A DNA stretch of 64,000 nucleotides from Mycolicibacterium helvum (GTDB taxonomy: Bacteria > Actinomycetota > Actinomycetes > Mycobacteriales > Mycobacteriaceae), in contig NZ_AP022596.1 of NCBI RefSeq assembly GCF_010731895.1, positions 372,001-436,000 of the forward strand, given 5' to 3'. Below, in pieces: positions 25,768 through 33,791 of this stretch. The notes below the pieces were generated by a model that was not told the origin of the DNA, ran no database searches, and saw only the letters and a list, made by a program, of their open reading frames with translations. How positions within the stretch are numbered: position 1 is the first letter of the stretch; every line of letters starts with the position of its first letter. The position numbers and the translations under genes were made by a program.

Positions 25768-26403
25768 ATGTCCGGTTCGTTCACTATGACTGGCCAACAG
25801 CTTCACCGCCAGCTCGGCCAGATCTTGGCCGCCCCCGTCTTGAACAGCGAGAACGATCCACTCGAGTTGGTGCGCGCGGCGCACGAGATTCGGGACAAGG
25901 CCGAGACATTGCTGGCCGAGGCCGTGGAGCAGGCACGGGCGGCAGGTCGAACCTGGCAGGAAATCGGCGGAGTGCTCGGCGTATCGCGCCAGGCCGTCTT
26001 CCAGCGTTACGGAAAACCAATTGATCCACGAACTGGAGAAACCATGAACACCACACCACTTCCTGGAGCCGACGAACTCGCCAGGACCGTCATCGAGGAC
26101 CTTGTTCACACCCGGTGGGCTGATATCCGCGCGCGCTTCGACGCCACGATGCACGACGGCCTAACCGAGGAAGGCCTCGCCGAGGCATGGGCTCACATTG
26201 CGGGCACGGTTGGGGCCTACGAGAGTCACGGAGATACCGACGCCAAGCGCACCGGCCTCTTCACCACCACAAACACGCCATTAACCTTCGAGGCAGGCGA
26301 TTTCGTCGCTCGCATCACCTTCCGTGACGATCGGTCGATTGCCGGGCTGTACATCCTCAGTCCCGATGAGGCCGGCGGCGCCGGCGAATCAGCCGCCACG
26401 TGA
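25768..26403 (+). CDS. HTH-DUF3887 regulator-like protein, copy 1
   Basis: 211 residues. Residues 1-92 hold a helical HTH module (AHEIRDKAETLLAEAVEQAR, TWQEIGGVLGVSRQAVFQRY) like those of actinobacterial RNA-polymerase-sigma-type HTH proteins. Residues 93-211 form an NTF2-like DUF3887 domain (DELARTVIEDLVHTRWADIR, GTVGAYESHGDTDAKRTG, FEAGDFVARITFRDDRSIAG). This suggests a DNA-binding protein whose C-terminal domain senses a ligand or pairs subunits. The gene stands alone under a TTGAC-box promoter. An identical copy is at 32448-33083. Function unknown. Confidence 0.85.
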   Translation: MSGSFTMTGQQLHRQLGQILAAPVLNSENDPLELVRAAHEIRDKAETLLAEAVEQARAAGRTWQEIGGVLGVSRQAVFQRYGKPIDPRTGETMNTTPLPGADELARTVIEDLVHTRWADIRARFDATMHDGLTEEGLAEAWAHIAGTVGAYESHGDTDAKRTGLFTTTNTPLTFEAGDFVARITFRDDRSIAGLYILSPDEAGGAGESAAT

Positions 26404-26505
26404 GCCAGTAAGCCAAGCGACACCGGCAACACGATGAAGCTTTCAAACTTCCAGGTGTCTTAGGCAAGCCTCGATTGAGAGAAGCGGGACTGTTCAGATC
26501 CTGCC

Positions 26506-27489
26506 TCAGATCTTGTCCCTCAGGGATTCTGTCGCGTTTTTCCACTGTCTCGGGGGCTGACCGTAGCGACGGCGGAAGGCCCTACTGAAGGCGGCTTCGG
26601 ATGAGTAGCCGACCTGGTTGGCGATGGCTGCGACGGGTGTGGTGCTGGTGCGAAGTAGCTCGGCGGCGTGACTGAGCCGACGGTCGGCGATGTAGGTCAA
26701 CGGCGGTCGGCCGAGCAGTCGAGTGAACCGCTGGGCCATCGCAGTCCGGGAGACGTTCGCAATGGTGGCAAGCTGAGCGACCGACCATGGGTAACTGAGG
26801 TCGCGATGGATAGCCGTGAGGACGGTGCTCAGCGCGGGATCCATTGCAGCGGTTAGCCATCCAGCATTGGTGGGTTGCTGTCGGGACCATTCGCGCAGGG
26901 CGTGGATGAACAACAGGTCCAACAGCCGCGAAATCATCGCTGAGGAACCTGGGCTTGGTGACGTGACCTCGACAAGCAAGAGTTGCAGAGTCACCGGCAA
27001 CCATTCCTGACCGTGCGGCTGGGAGCTCACAACGATCGCGGAAGGGAGTACCGAAAAGACGGGATCTGCGATGGTGTCGTTGGCGGTGAAGGTGCCGGTC
27101 AGCCATCGCGGCGCCCGGGCGTCGCTGAGGAGGGCGGCATTGGGTGGGCTGTCGGTATCCCGGAGCGTCCGTGCGCTTATCGGATCACCAGCTTGTAAAT
27201 GATGGCCATCCCCGCGGGCGCACAGTACGAGGTCGCCGGCGTCCAACAACTGGGTGGGCATACCTAGGGCCTGGATCCGGATCGGGCCTTGTTCGACGAT
27301 GTGGAACCAGCGGGTCCCGGCCGGCAGGGCGATGTTGAAGGGGGCGCGCGAGGCGTACCGCGCGACAGACCGACCCTGGAGCTGCACGACGTGCAGAATT
27401 TCCGAGAGCGCATCCTCAGCTTCAGGTGATGATGCCTGCCACTCTGCCGAAGATGGTGGTTCGGCAAAGTAATCCGAGTTTTCAGTCAT
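26506..27489 (-). CDS. AraC-family transcriptional regulator with cupin sensor
   Basis: About 327 residues from an ATG at 27489 (MTENSDYFAEPPSSAEWQ); an in-frame start at 27555 is also open and neither has a strong Shine-Dalgarno. Residues ~30-180 form the AraC cupin (PFNIALPAGTRWFHIVEQGP, LDAGDLVLCARGDGHHL). The C-terminal ~100 residues are the double HTH (DLSYPWSVAQLATIANVSRT, then VAAIANQVGYSSEAAFSRAF). Divergent from the haloperoxidase gene 231 nt away, so it is probably its regulator. This cupin-6 type usually responds to small organic inducers. Confidence 0.9.
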   Translation of the reverse strand: MTENSDYFAEPPSSAEWQASSPEAEDALSEILHVVQLQGRSVARYASRAPFNIALPAGTRWFHIVEQGPIRIQALGMPTQLLDAGDLVLCARGDGHHLQAGDPISARTLRDTDSPPNAALLSDARAPRWLTGTFTANDTIADPVFSVLPSAIVVSSQPHGQEWLPVTLQLLLVEVTSPSPGSSAMISRLLDLLFIHALREWSRQQPTNAGWLTAAMDPALSTVLTAIHRDLSYPWSVAQLATIANVSRTAMAQRFTRLLGRPPLTYIADRRLSHAAELLRTSTTPVAAIANQVGYSSEAAFSRAFRRRYGQPPRQWKNATESLRDKI

Positions 27490-27662
27490 TGTTCTTGGCC
27501 GATCGTACACATAATATCGGACGAGACCGGCGATGCTGTCGACCAACTTTCTCAAGGTAATTCAGTGCGGTCTGACTGTGAGTTCGTTTGCGCCACAGAG
27601 GAAGTGCTCCGTTTTTAACGCGCGCCGGTTGATCATTCGGAACTAGCACATTTACACACCGT

Positions 27663-27681
27663 GCAGGGCAACATTGCCTGC
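27663..27681. promoter_or_regulatory. Dyad in the AraC/haloperoxidase spacer
   Basis: GCAGGGCAACATTGCCTGC is an inverted repeat (GCAG-G-GCAA CA TTGC-CTGC) with one unpaired base, about 40 nt before the haloperoxidase start. It may be an AraC-type site or a leader hairpin. Position is the only support. Confidence 0.35.
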
Positions 27682-27719
27682 CTCTCCATCACGGCAGGCC
27701 CCAACGAGAAGGAGCAACC

Positions 27720-28538
27720 GTGCCCACCATTACCACATCGGACGGCGTCGAGATCTTCTACAAGGACTGGGGTTCAGGCCAGCCGATCGTTTTCAGCCAC
27801 GGCTGGCCGCTGACGGCCGACGACTGGGACGCCCAGATGACGTTCTTCCTGCAGCAGGGTTACCGGGTGATCGCCCACGACCGCCGTGGGCACGGGCGCT
27901 CCGATCAGGTCGGTACCGGCAACGACATGACGCACTGGGTGGCTGATCTCGCCGCGTTGACCGAGCACCTCGACCTGCACGATGCCGTCCACATCGGGCA
28001 CTCCACCGGAGGCGGTGAGGTGGCTCGTTATGTCGCGGGCCACCAGGATCGGGTCGCCAAGGCGGTGCTGGTGGCCTCGCTGACGCCGAATATGCTGCGC
28101 AGCGAGACGAACCCCGGCGGTCAACCGCAGGAGTGGTTCGACGCAGTTGAGGCGGGTGTGCTGGGGAACCGATCGCAGTTCTACCGCGAGGTGCCCGAAG
28201 GCCCCTTCTACGGCTTCAACCGTCCGGGTGCGGAGCCCTCCGAGGCCGTCATCGCGAACTGGTGGCGGCAGGGCATGTCCGGTAGCGCCCAAGCGCACTC
28301 CGCGACGGTGTTTTGCTGGCTCGAGGACTTCACCGAAGATCTGCGGAAGATCACCGTCCCGGTGCTGGTGATGCACGGCGACGACGACCAGATCGTTCCG
28401 TACGCCAGCTCCGTACCCCGCGCCGTCGACCTACTCGAGAACGGCGCGCTGAAGACCTACCCCGGCTATCCGCACGGAATGCTGACCACGCACGCCGACG
28501 TCCTCAACCCCGATCTGCTGGCCTTCATCAGATCCTGA
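27720..28538 (+). CDS. Non-heme haloperoxidase-type alpha/beta hydrolase, copy 2
   Basis: 272 residues from a GTG at 27720 with AAGGAG about 6 nt upstream. GHSTGGGE gives the nucleophile Ser near 95, HGDDDQIVP the acid and YPHGMLTTH the His. HGWPLTADDWDAQM supplies the oxyanion hole. It is similar along its length to copy 1 at 6485-7312. Expected activity: hydrolysis of esters or lactones, with peracid-dependent halogenation as a side reaction. Divergent from an AraC regulator. Confidence 0.92.
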   Translation: MPTITTSDGVEIFYKDWGSGQPIVFSHGWPLTADDWDAQMTFFLQQGYRVIAHDRRGHGRSDQVGTGNDMTHWVADLAALTEHLDLHDAVHIGHSTGGGEVARYVAGHQDRVAKAVLVASLTPNMLRSETNPGGQPQEWFDAVEAGVLGNRSQFYREVPEGPFYGFNRPGAEPSEAVIANWWRQGMSGSAQAHSATVFCWLEDFTEDLRKITVPVLVMHGDDDQIVPYASSVPRAVDLLENGALKTYPGYPHGMLTTHADVLNPDLLAFIRS

Positions 28539-28539
28539 T

Positions 28540-28553
28540 CGCCGCCATCGGCG
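28540..28553. terminator. Short hairpin between convergent haloperoxidase and Fic genes
   Basis: CGCCG-CCAT-CGGCG immediately after the haloperoxidase stop forms a 5-bp GC stem with a 4-nt loop. There is no U-tract, as is usual for mycobacterial terminators. It lies between two convergent genes, so it may act in both directions. Confidence 0.3.
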
Positions 28554-28618
28554 CTCTCCTGCACAGGTCCACGATTCCACAACGTCCGACCGACGCCCCG
28601 CAGGTACGAGTCGCGTGG

Positions 28619-29818
28619 TCAGCCCCGACGTCCGGCGCGGAGGGCGAACGCATCGAGAGCGTGCAGCACCTCGGGTGCGCGCCAAGCGCGATTGCGCGAC
28701 TGGTCTGTGAACTCGACGATGATCCCCGCCTTGATCAATGGGTCCAGATAGCGGTAGACGTTGCTCATCGGGATGTTCAGTTCACGCGTCAATAGTTTTG
28801 CGTTGACGACCGGGCGTTTGATCAACATGTCGGCAATACGGTGAACCGCGGAATCCCGGCGAGCGGTGATCTTCGATGCCCAGACTTTCCTGATTGCTTG
28901 CAAGTCGCCGACGAGGTGGCGACCATTGGCGACCGCTAAAACAGAGGCCGCAGAGAGCCTTTCGACGATCGGAGCGGGGTCGCCCTCGCGGTATGCGTTG
29001 AGTGCCTGGAAATAGGAATCGGTGTCAGTGAGCAGCCCCGCCGAGACCGGGACTGTGACCTGACGAGTCAGCCGCTTGTTGCGCAACGTCGCCTGGATGA
29101 GTGCCCTGCCGGTGCGGCCATTCCCGTCTGGGAACGGGTGAATGGTCTCGAACTGTGCGTGCGCGATAGCGATCTGAGGAAGAACGGGGATATCGTCGCG
29201 CCCGGAGAACCTGATCAAGTCGTCGATGGCGCCTGGGACCCGACTGTGCTGGGGCGCGATGAAATCTGCGCCCCGGGGACCGAAGTCGCCGCCACCGATC
29301 CACACCTGCTCGGTTCGCCACTTGCCGGCGATGTCCGGATTGCTGGCGTTCATCAGCGCGGCGTGCATCGCGAGGATGGCGTCGCCGTCGACGCAGTCGG
29401 CCAGGGCGACGGCGGCTTGCATGGCCTCGGTGTTGGCGACGATCACCGAGGCATTGCGGCGGCTGGAATGCCCGAGAGTCTCGGCTTCAGCGATAGCGCG
29501 CGCGGAGGCGGTCAGATTCTCGATCTTGGAGCTGGCGGCCGACTCTGAGCGGAGCAGTACCGAAGCGAAGGGTGCAATCTCGTGGCCAAGTTCGGCGTCG
29601 AAACGAGCGATCTCCTGGCTGGCTTCCTCCGCGTCGGCGAGGACACGGGACGGCAGGGACACCTCAAGTTGGGCGATCTCTGCCGGAATCGCCGCCCGAT
29701 ACTCGCCGGACTGCCGCAGCGCTGCGCGCACGTTCTGCCGCCCGTATCCAGCCTCGGTCGGCATATCCCATGTCAGGGTCTCGTACTCGACGGCAGTCCT
29801 AGCGTCATGTGATGACAC
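28619..29818 (-). CDS. Fic-domain protein, class II, with C-terminal winged helix
   Basis: 399 residues from a GTG at 29818 (an ATG at 29764 is an alternative). The inhibitory motif SSKIEN (96-101, pattern S/TxxxE-G/N) precedes the Fic core, so it is class II. The Fic motif HPFPDGNGRTGRAL is at 227-240 with the catalytic His and phosphate loop intact. A winged helix near residues 325-385 (LLTRELNIPMSNVYRYLDPL) suggests DNA binding. By family it transfers AMP to a target protein and is held off by the inhibitory helix. TTATCA boxes lie upstream, fitting autoregulation. A decayed relative is at 16504-17280. Confidence 0.92.
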   Translation of the reverse strand: MSSHDARTAVEYETLTWDMPTEAGYGRQNVRAALRQSGEYRAAIPAEIAQLEVSLPSRVLADAEEASQEIARFDAELGHEIAPFASVLLRSESAASSKIENLTASARAIAEAETLGHSSRRNASVIVANTEAMQAAVALADCVDGDAILAMHAALMNASNPDIAGKWRTEQVWIGGGDFGPRGADFIAPQHSRVPGAIDDLIRFSGRDDIPVLPQIAIAHAQFETIHPFPDGNGRTGRALIQATLRNKRLTRQVTVPVSAGLLTDTDSYFQALNAYREGDPAPIVERLSAASVLAVANGRHLVGDLQAIRKVWASKITARRDSAVHRIADMLIKRPVVNAKLLTRELNIPMSNVYRYLDPLIKAGIIVEFTDQSRNRAWRAPEVLHALDAFALRAGRRG

Positions 29819-29827
29819 GCGGTCAGG

Positions 29828-29876
29828 TTATCATCACTTAGATGCTTAACTGATAATAAGCGGACGTTTGTTATCA
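29828..29876 (-). promoter_or_regulatory. TTATCA/TGATAA boxes upstream of the Fic gene
   Basis: TTATCA at 29828-29833, TGATAA at 29851-29856 and TTATCA at 29871-29876 occupy the ~50 nt upstream of the Fic start. This patch is unusually AT-rich for the window. GATAAC close to the GTG may be a -10 element. The Fic protein has its own winged helix, so self-control is plausible. Confidence 0.4.
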
Positions 29877-29923
29877 CTTCCCGCACGGCGCCTCATCGAG
29901 CCCACAGCCGCCGCGGACGGCCC

Positions 29924-30307
29924 TTAGGTGGCGGTGGTGCGCGGGTTGCCTTGTGACTGGCTACCGGCATGCATCAACTGGGCGAAGAACTTCGAACCGG
30001 AGGCATGGACGCCGTCGACGACTCGCCTCCAGGCCGCGGCGTGGGAGAGGTTGGCGATGCCGGGTTGGAAAAAGTGGCCCTGGCTGGCCTGGTTATCGAT
30101 GTAGAGGCCTTCGGTGATCAGCAAACCAAAGCCACCGTCGGCGAAGACCCGGTAGTAGCCGCCGATCCGATCGGTGGGCACACCATCGGCTCCCGCACTC
30201 ACTCGGGTCATCGGCGCCAGAGCGATGCGGTTGTCCAGTTCTACCTCACCGATAAGAGTCGGGCTGAAGAGATTGGCTTGGCGGTGCGTATGTTGCTGAA
30301 TAGACAC
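29924..30307 (-). pseudogene. Old yellow enzyme (ene-reductase), truncated
   Basis: 127 codons. LFSPTLIGEVELDNRIALAP and MTRVSAGADGVPTDRIGGYY are the start of an NADH:flavin oxidoreductase of the old yellow enzyme type, and LLITEGLYIDNQASQG and KFFAQLMHAGSQSQG follow in the right order. The family is about 360 residues; here the frame stops after the MHAG region, losing the FMN-binding barrel end. No continuation was found in the 100 nt towards the Fic gene, so the 3' two-thirds are deleted. Confidence 0.7.
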
Positions 30308-30458
30308 GGAGACAGTCGCTTTCGTGGTCGAATTGGGCGCGAGGGCCAGAGATCGCCATTCGGCGTCTCCACCCGTTGACGGCGCGGTAGTCGCCTCGCC
30401 TGGTCAGCCCCCGGAGGAGTTGCGTCCCAAATAACACGCAGTGCTATCGGGGGGTCGC

Positions 30459-30980
30459 TCAATGTGCGTCCGGATGTGCGGACACGTATTTGACGAAGCC
30501 GGCTACGTCGTCGGGAACGAGCCGTCCGATCGCCCCGCTCGAATACACGGCCAGGCACACCGTCCCATCCGGTGCCAGGATGACGCCGGTCGACTGCAGA
30601 TAGTGCGGGTCTTCGTTGACGTAGGCACCGATCGCGGTGGCGACCTGGTCGGCGTCGGCGCCGTATCCGACTGGAAAGTGCAGCTTGCGCTTGGCGACCA
30701 GTTCCGCGGAGGTGTCCTCATCGTCGACGGAGAGGGCGACGACTTTGACGTTGAGCTCGCTCAGGGTGTCGAGTGCGCGCGAGAACGCGCCGAGTTGTGC
30801 GTTGCAGTAGGGGCACCAGGACCCGCGGTAGATCAGGATGACGCCGTAGGAGCCGGCGAGGTCGCCCGGCAGGCTGATCGTGCCGCCCCCTACGGCGGAG
30901 ACGTCGAGCGGGGGGAACTGTTGGCCGTTGACGAGGCGCGAGATAGAGGTTCTTCCATCGTGATTCGTTGACACCGTCAT
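30459..30980 (-). CDS. Peroxiredoxin/AhpC-TSA family protein
   Basis: 173 residues, ATGA overlap with the DoxX gene. The thioredoxin-fold active site is GSWCPYCNAQ (Cys56 and Cys59), followed by VKVVALSVDDEDTSAELVAK and a cis-Pro-region GVILAPDGTVCLAVY. By family it reduces peroxides or disulfides using an external thiol. It is the second gene after the membrane DoxX-like protein, and a TetR regulator is divergent from the pair: a small redox-response module. Confidence 0.88.
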   Translation of the reverse strand: MTVSTNHDGRTSISRLVNGQQFPPLDVSAVGGGTISLPGDLAGSYGVILIYRGSWCPYCNAQLGAFSRALDTLSELNVKVVALSVDDEDTSAELVAKRKLHFPVGYGADADQVATAIGAYVNEDPHYLQSTGVILAPDGTVCLAVYSSGAIGRLVPDDVAGFVKYVSAHPDAH

Positions 30981-31450
30981 GACGAAGCCGATTGCGGTTG
31001 CGCGGTCTCCGCTTGCTCTTGGAGCCGGCGGCTATGGCCTCGATAGGCTTGGTAGAGATTCACGACCGCCAAGAACATGACGAACAGCGGGATGTACGGG
31101 GTTTTGATCCCGAGGGGCAGGACGTTGGCCGGTACATCGGGTTGCAGGTGCACGTAGGTCGCAATTCCCATGTTGACCACGAGCCCGGCTGACGCGACGA
31201 ACACGATTGGGCGGTACAGGTTTGGGGTCTTGTGCCTGAAGCACGCCGGCAACAGCAGGCCGAGGCCGATCGCCATTTCACCGACTTTGCCCAGGGGGAT
31301 GCTGAGCCGTGGCAGGTCACTTTCGGTGATCTGCACGTCGAACATAGTGCGAAACGGCTCGAAATTTTTCAAGAACCCAAACATGAACATGAACACGCCG
31401 AGAAACATCGAGTTGTATTTCAATATCTTGGCGTCTTGGGTGCGATTCAC
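30977..31450 (-). CDS. DoxX-like integral membrane protein
   Basis: 157 residues from the GTG at 31450, chosen for GAGAGGGA just upstream; the much longer frame reaching 31846 is not supported. Four hydrophobic segments are visible (MFLGVFMFMFGFLKNF; EMAIGLGLLLPACF; YRPIVFVASAGLVVNMGIA; IPLFVMFLAVVNLY), the layout of DoxX-type proteins. The C-terminal 25 residues are basic then Gln/Ala-rich and cytoplasmic. Related proteins work with thiol partners in oxidative stress, consistent with the peroxiredoxin that follows. Confidence 0.75.
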   Translation of the reverse strand: MNRTQDAKILKYNSMFLGVFMFMFGFLKNFEPFRTMFDVQITESDLPRLSIPLGKVGEMAIGLGLLLPACFRHKTPNLYRPIVFVASAGLVVNMGIATYVHLQPDVPANVLPLGIKTPYIPLFVMFLAVVNLYQAYRGHSRRLQEQAETAQPQSASS

Positions 31451-31675
31451 AAGTCCCTCTCGATCGGTTTGTACTAATTCGAGCCGCCGGATTGGTGTTA
31501 ACGGTCGGCAGTTGTGGGCCATAGGCGGTGTCGCGCCGAAGGGCTGACGTGGCGAGGGAAGGGGCATTGTTCGAGGCGCGATGTCGAAGTCCCTCCCGGG
31601 CGATGCGTTGGCCACGCTGGGGATCATGCCGAGGGAAAAGTGGACCGACAATTCCAATTCGGATACCGTCCAGCC

Positions 31676-32335
31676 GTGGCGACAAACGAACGTGGTTCGG
31701 CGCCGCGACTGACGGCCCGCGGAGCGGTCACCAAGGCGCGGATCGTGGCTGAAGCCACATCTCTGGTCCGTGAGCGCGGCGTGGCAGGAACGAGCCTCGA
31801 CGCAGTGATGACGGCCAGCAATACCAGCAGGTCGCAGCTCTATCACTACTTCGCCGACAAAGACGCCCTTATCGGCGAGGTAATAAAGACTCAGCTCGGG
31901 CGGGTCATCGCCGCACAGGAGCCACGCCTACGTGAGGTGACATCCTGGAGCGGTCTGCAGCGTTGGTGCGATCATCTCGTCGCCATGACGCGCACAACAC
32001 AAGGGATCGGCGGCTGCCCCCTTGGCTCCCTCGTGAGCGAGCTCGCCGACAGATCTGACTCCGCGCGCCTCGAGCTCGCGCGGTCCTTCGCCGAATGGCA
32101 GTCCTATTTATCCACCGGCCTCGCGGCCATGCGCGACAACGGCGAACTCATCGTCGAAGCCGACCCGGACGAATTGGCGTTGACGATGATGAGCGCACTG
32201 CAGGGCGGACTGCTCATGGCGCAGACCACACGCAGCGCCCGTCCCCTCGAACTGGCCCTCAACATGGCACTTGGGCACATCGCCGGATATCTGTCCAACC
32301 CCGATCCGATGAATACCCGGTTGATCAACAGATAG
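31676..32335 (+). CDS. TetR-family transcriptional regulator
   Basis: 219 residues from a GTG at 31676 (MATNERGSAPRLTARGAVTK). The TetR HTH is at about 20-65 (RIVAEATSLVRERGVAGTSL, NTSRSQLYHYFADKDALIGE). The C-terminal region GIGGCPLGSLVSELADRSD is typical of the LmrA/YxaF-like subgroup. It is divergent from the DoxX-peroxiredoxin pair (225 nt spacer) and is likely its repressor, responding to an electrophile or drug. Direct repeat copy 2 begins 7 nt after its stop. Confidence 0.9.
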   Translation: MATNERGSAPRLTARGAVTKARIVAEATSLVRERGVAGTSLDAVMTASNTSRSQLYHYFADKDALIGEVIKTQLGRVIAAQEPRLREVTSWSGLQRWCDHLVAMTRTTQGIGGCPLGSLVSELADRSDSARLELARSFAEWQSYLSTGLAAMRDNGELIVEADPDELALTMMSALQGGLLMAQTTRSARPLELALNMALGHIAGYLSNPDPMNTRLINR

Positions 32336-32341
32336 CCCAAC

Positions 32342-33183
32342 CGACGCAGGTCGGTTCCATTGGGTACAGGGCGACCACAACGACGGAGTTGCGGACGACG
32401 TCAAGCAATTCTTGACGAACGTATGCATGTCAATCTAACGTTGACGCATGTCCGGTTCGTTCACTATGACTGGCCAACAGCTTCACCGCCAGCTCGGCCA
32501 GATCTTGGCCGCCCCCGTCTTGAACAGCGAGAACGATCCACTCGAGTTGGTGCGCGCGGCGCACGAGATTCGGGACAAGGCCGAGACATTGCTGGCCGAG
32601 GCCGTGGAGCAGGCACGGGCGGCAGGTCGAACCTGGCAGGAAATCGGCGGAGTGCTCGGCGTATCGCGCCAGGCCGTCTTCCAGCGTTACGGAAAACCAA
32701 TTGATCCACGAACTGGAGAAACCATGAACACCACACCACTTCCTGGAGCCGACGAACTCGCCAGGACCGTCATCGAGGACCTTGTTCACACCCGGTGGGC
32801 TGATATCCGCGCGCGCTTCGACGCCACGATGCACGACGGCCTAACCGAGGAAGGCCTCGCCGAGGCATGGGCTCACATTGCGGGCACGGTTGGGGCCTAC
32901 GAGAGTCACGGAGATACCGACGCCAAGCGCACCGGCCTCTTCACCACCACAAACACGCCATTAACCTTCGAGGCAGGCGATTTCGTCGCTCGCATCACCT
33001 TCCGTGACGATCGGTCGATTGCCGGGCTGTACATCCTCAGTCCCGATGAGGCCGGCGGCGCCGGCGAATCAGCCGCCACGTGAGCCAGTAAGCCAAGCGA
33101 CACCGGCAACACGATGAAGCTTTCAAACTTCCAGGTGTCTTAGGCAAGCCTCGATTGAGAGAAGCGGGACTGTTCAGATCCTG
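32342..33183. repeat. Direct repeat, copy 2 (~842 bp)
   Basis: Matches 25662-26503. It starts 7 nt after the TetR stop and ends at GATCCTG, after which the sequence changes to the tail of a broken hydrolase gene. At this junction the two copies share the microhomology CAGATC(C/T)TG-TCCCT: copy 1 has an extra 12-16 bp there. Copy 2 therefore looks like the younger one, joined into the hydrolase gene. Confidence 0.9.
32448..33083 (+). CDS. HTH-DUF3887 regulator-like protein, copy 2
   Basis: 211 residues, identical in protein sequence to the gene at 25768-26403, with the same TTGAC dyads upstream (32399-32445). The two architectural parts are the HTH (TWQEIGGVLGVSRQAVFQRY) and the DUF3887 domain. 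Two identical regulators would cross-control each other, and the pair also provides 842 bp for homologous recombination that would remove 6680 bp. Function unknown. Confidence 0.85.
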   Translation: MSGSFTMTGQQLHRQLGQILAAPVLNSENDPLELVRAAHEIRDKAETLLAEAVEQARAAGRTWQEIGGVLGVSRQAVFQRYGKPIDPRTGETMNTTPLPGADELARTVIEDLVHTRWADIRARFDATMHDGLTEEGLAEAWAHIAGTVGAYESHGDTDAKRTGLFTTTNTPLTFEAGDFVARITFRDDRSIAGLYILSPDEAGGAGESAAT

Positions 33184-33600
33184 TCCCTAAGGTGAACGCA
33201 TTGAGCCCGATGCGCTCGTCGAGGAAGTCGAAGAATCGTTGGGCGGCGAGAGCCCGGGCCATTGGCTGGCAATGTCCGGCAGCACCTTCGGTCTCGGTGA
33301 ACCGAACGAGTTCTTTCTCACCCGGGAGCATCTCGTAGAGGCGTTGGGGTTGGCCGGCGAAGTATCCTTCGTTGTCAGGATCGGCGACGAGCGCTGGCGT
33401 CGTGATCTGCTCGGCAAGCTCGGGTGTGATCCGATAGCGCAGCACCTCTTGATACGTGTCGAACATGCTTGGGCACCCAAAGGGCTTGGCCGGCCAGGTG
33501 ATGACTCGCTTGGCGTTCGCCGGAAGAAAGTCCATCGCCGCGTTGAACCGGACCGCGCTCACCCCAGCACCGAGCTGGTCTTGAGTCACAAACATCCCGA
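33184..33600 (-). pseudogene. Alpha/beta hydrolase, C-terminal fragment
   Basis: The minus strand reads EVLRYRITPELAEQITTPAL, then GYFAGQPQRLYEMLPGEKEL and EGAAGHCQPMARALAAQRFF: the last strand-helix pair of an alpha/beta hydrolase with the acid (VADPDN) and His (AGHCQP) in order. The nucleophile half is absent upstream, and the C-terminus runs into repeat copy 2. Insertion of the repeat probably cut this gene. No product expected. Confidence 0.6.
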
Positions 33601-33791
33601 GGAAGCACGGGCGACATCCGATCGCGCCGACGCGATGACTCTGGCCAATATCCTTCACGTGGATGCCCACCTGCATCGCCGACTGCCGGCCGACACTGAA
33701 CTGGTGCCAGGCGATCGCGGTTCTGGCCCGCGCCCATCAAGATGCAACTTGGCGACGAATCAAGGTCGCTGCCGCAGCATGAATACCGTTG

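Larger units (their letters stand above)
25662..26503. repeat. Direct repeat, copy 1 (~842 bp)
   Basis: Nearly identical to 32342-33183 at a constant offset of 6680 bp. The only differences seen are at 25679 (G versus A) and 25686 (C versus A), both within 25 bp of the left end. The repeat carries the whole HTH-DUF3887 gene with its promoter and ends just before the AraC stop codon. Such identity implies a recent duplication or gene conversion. Confidence 0.9.

Noticed and set aside
30977..31846. 289-residue version of the DoxX-like gene
   Set aside because: The upstream 132 residues are not DoxX-like and cross the divergent TetR start; GAGAGGGA supports the GTG at 31450.
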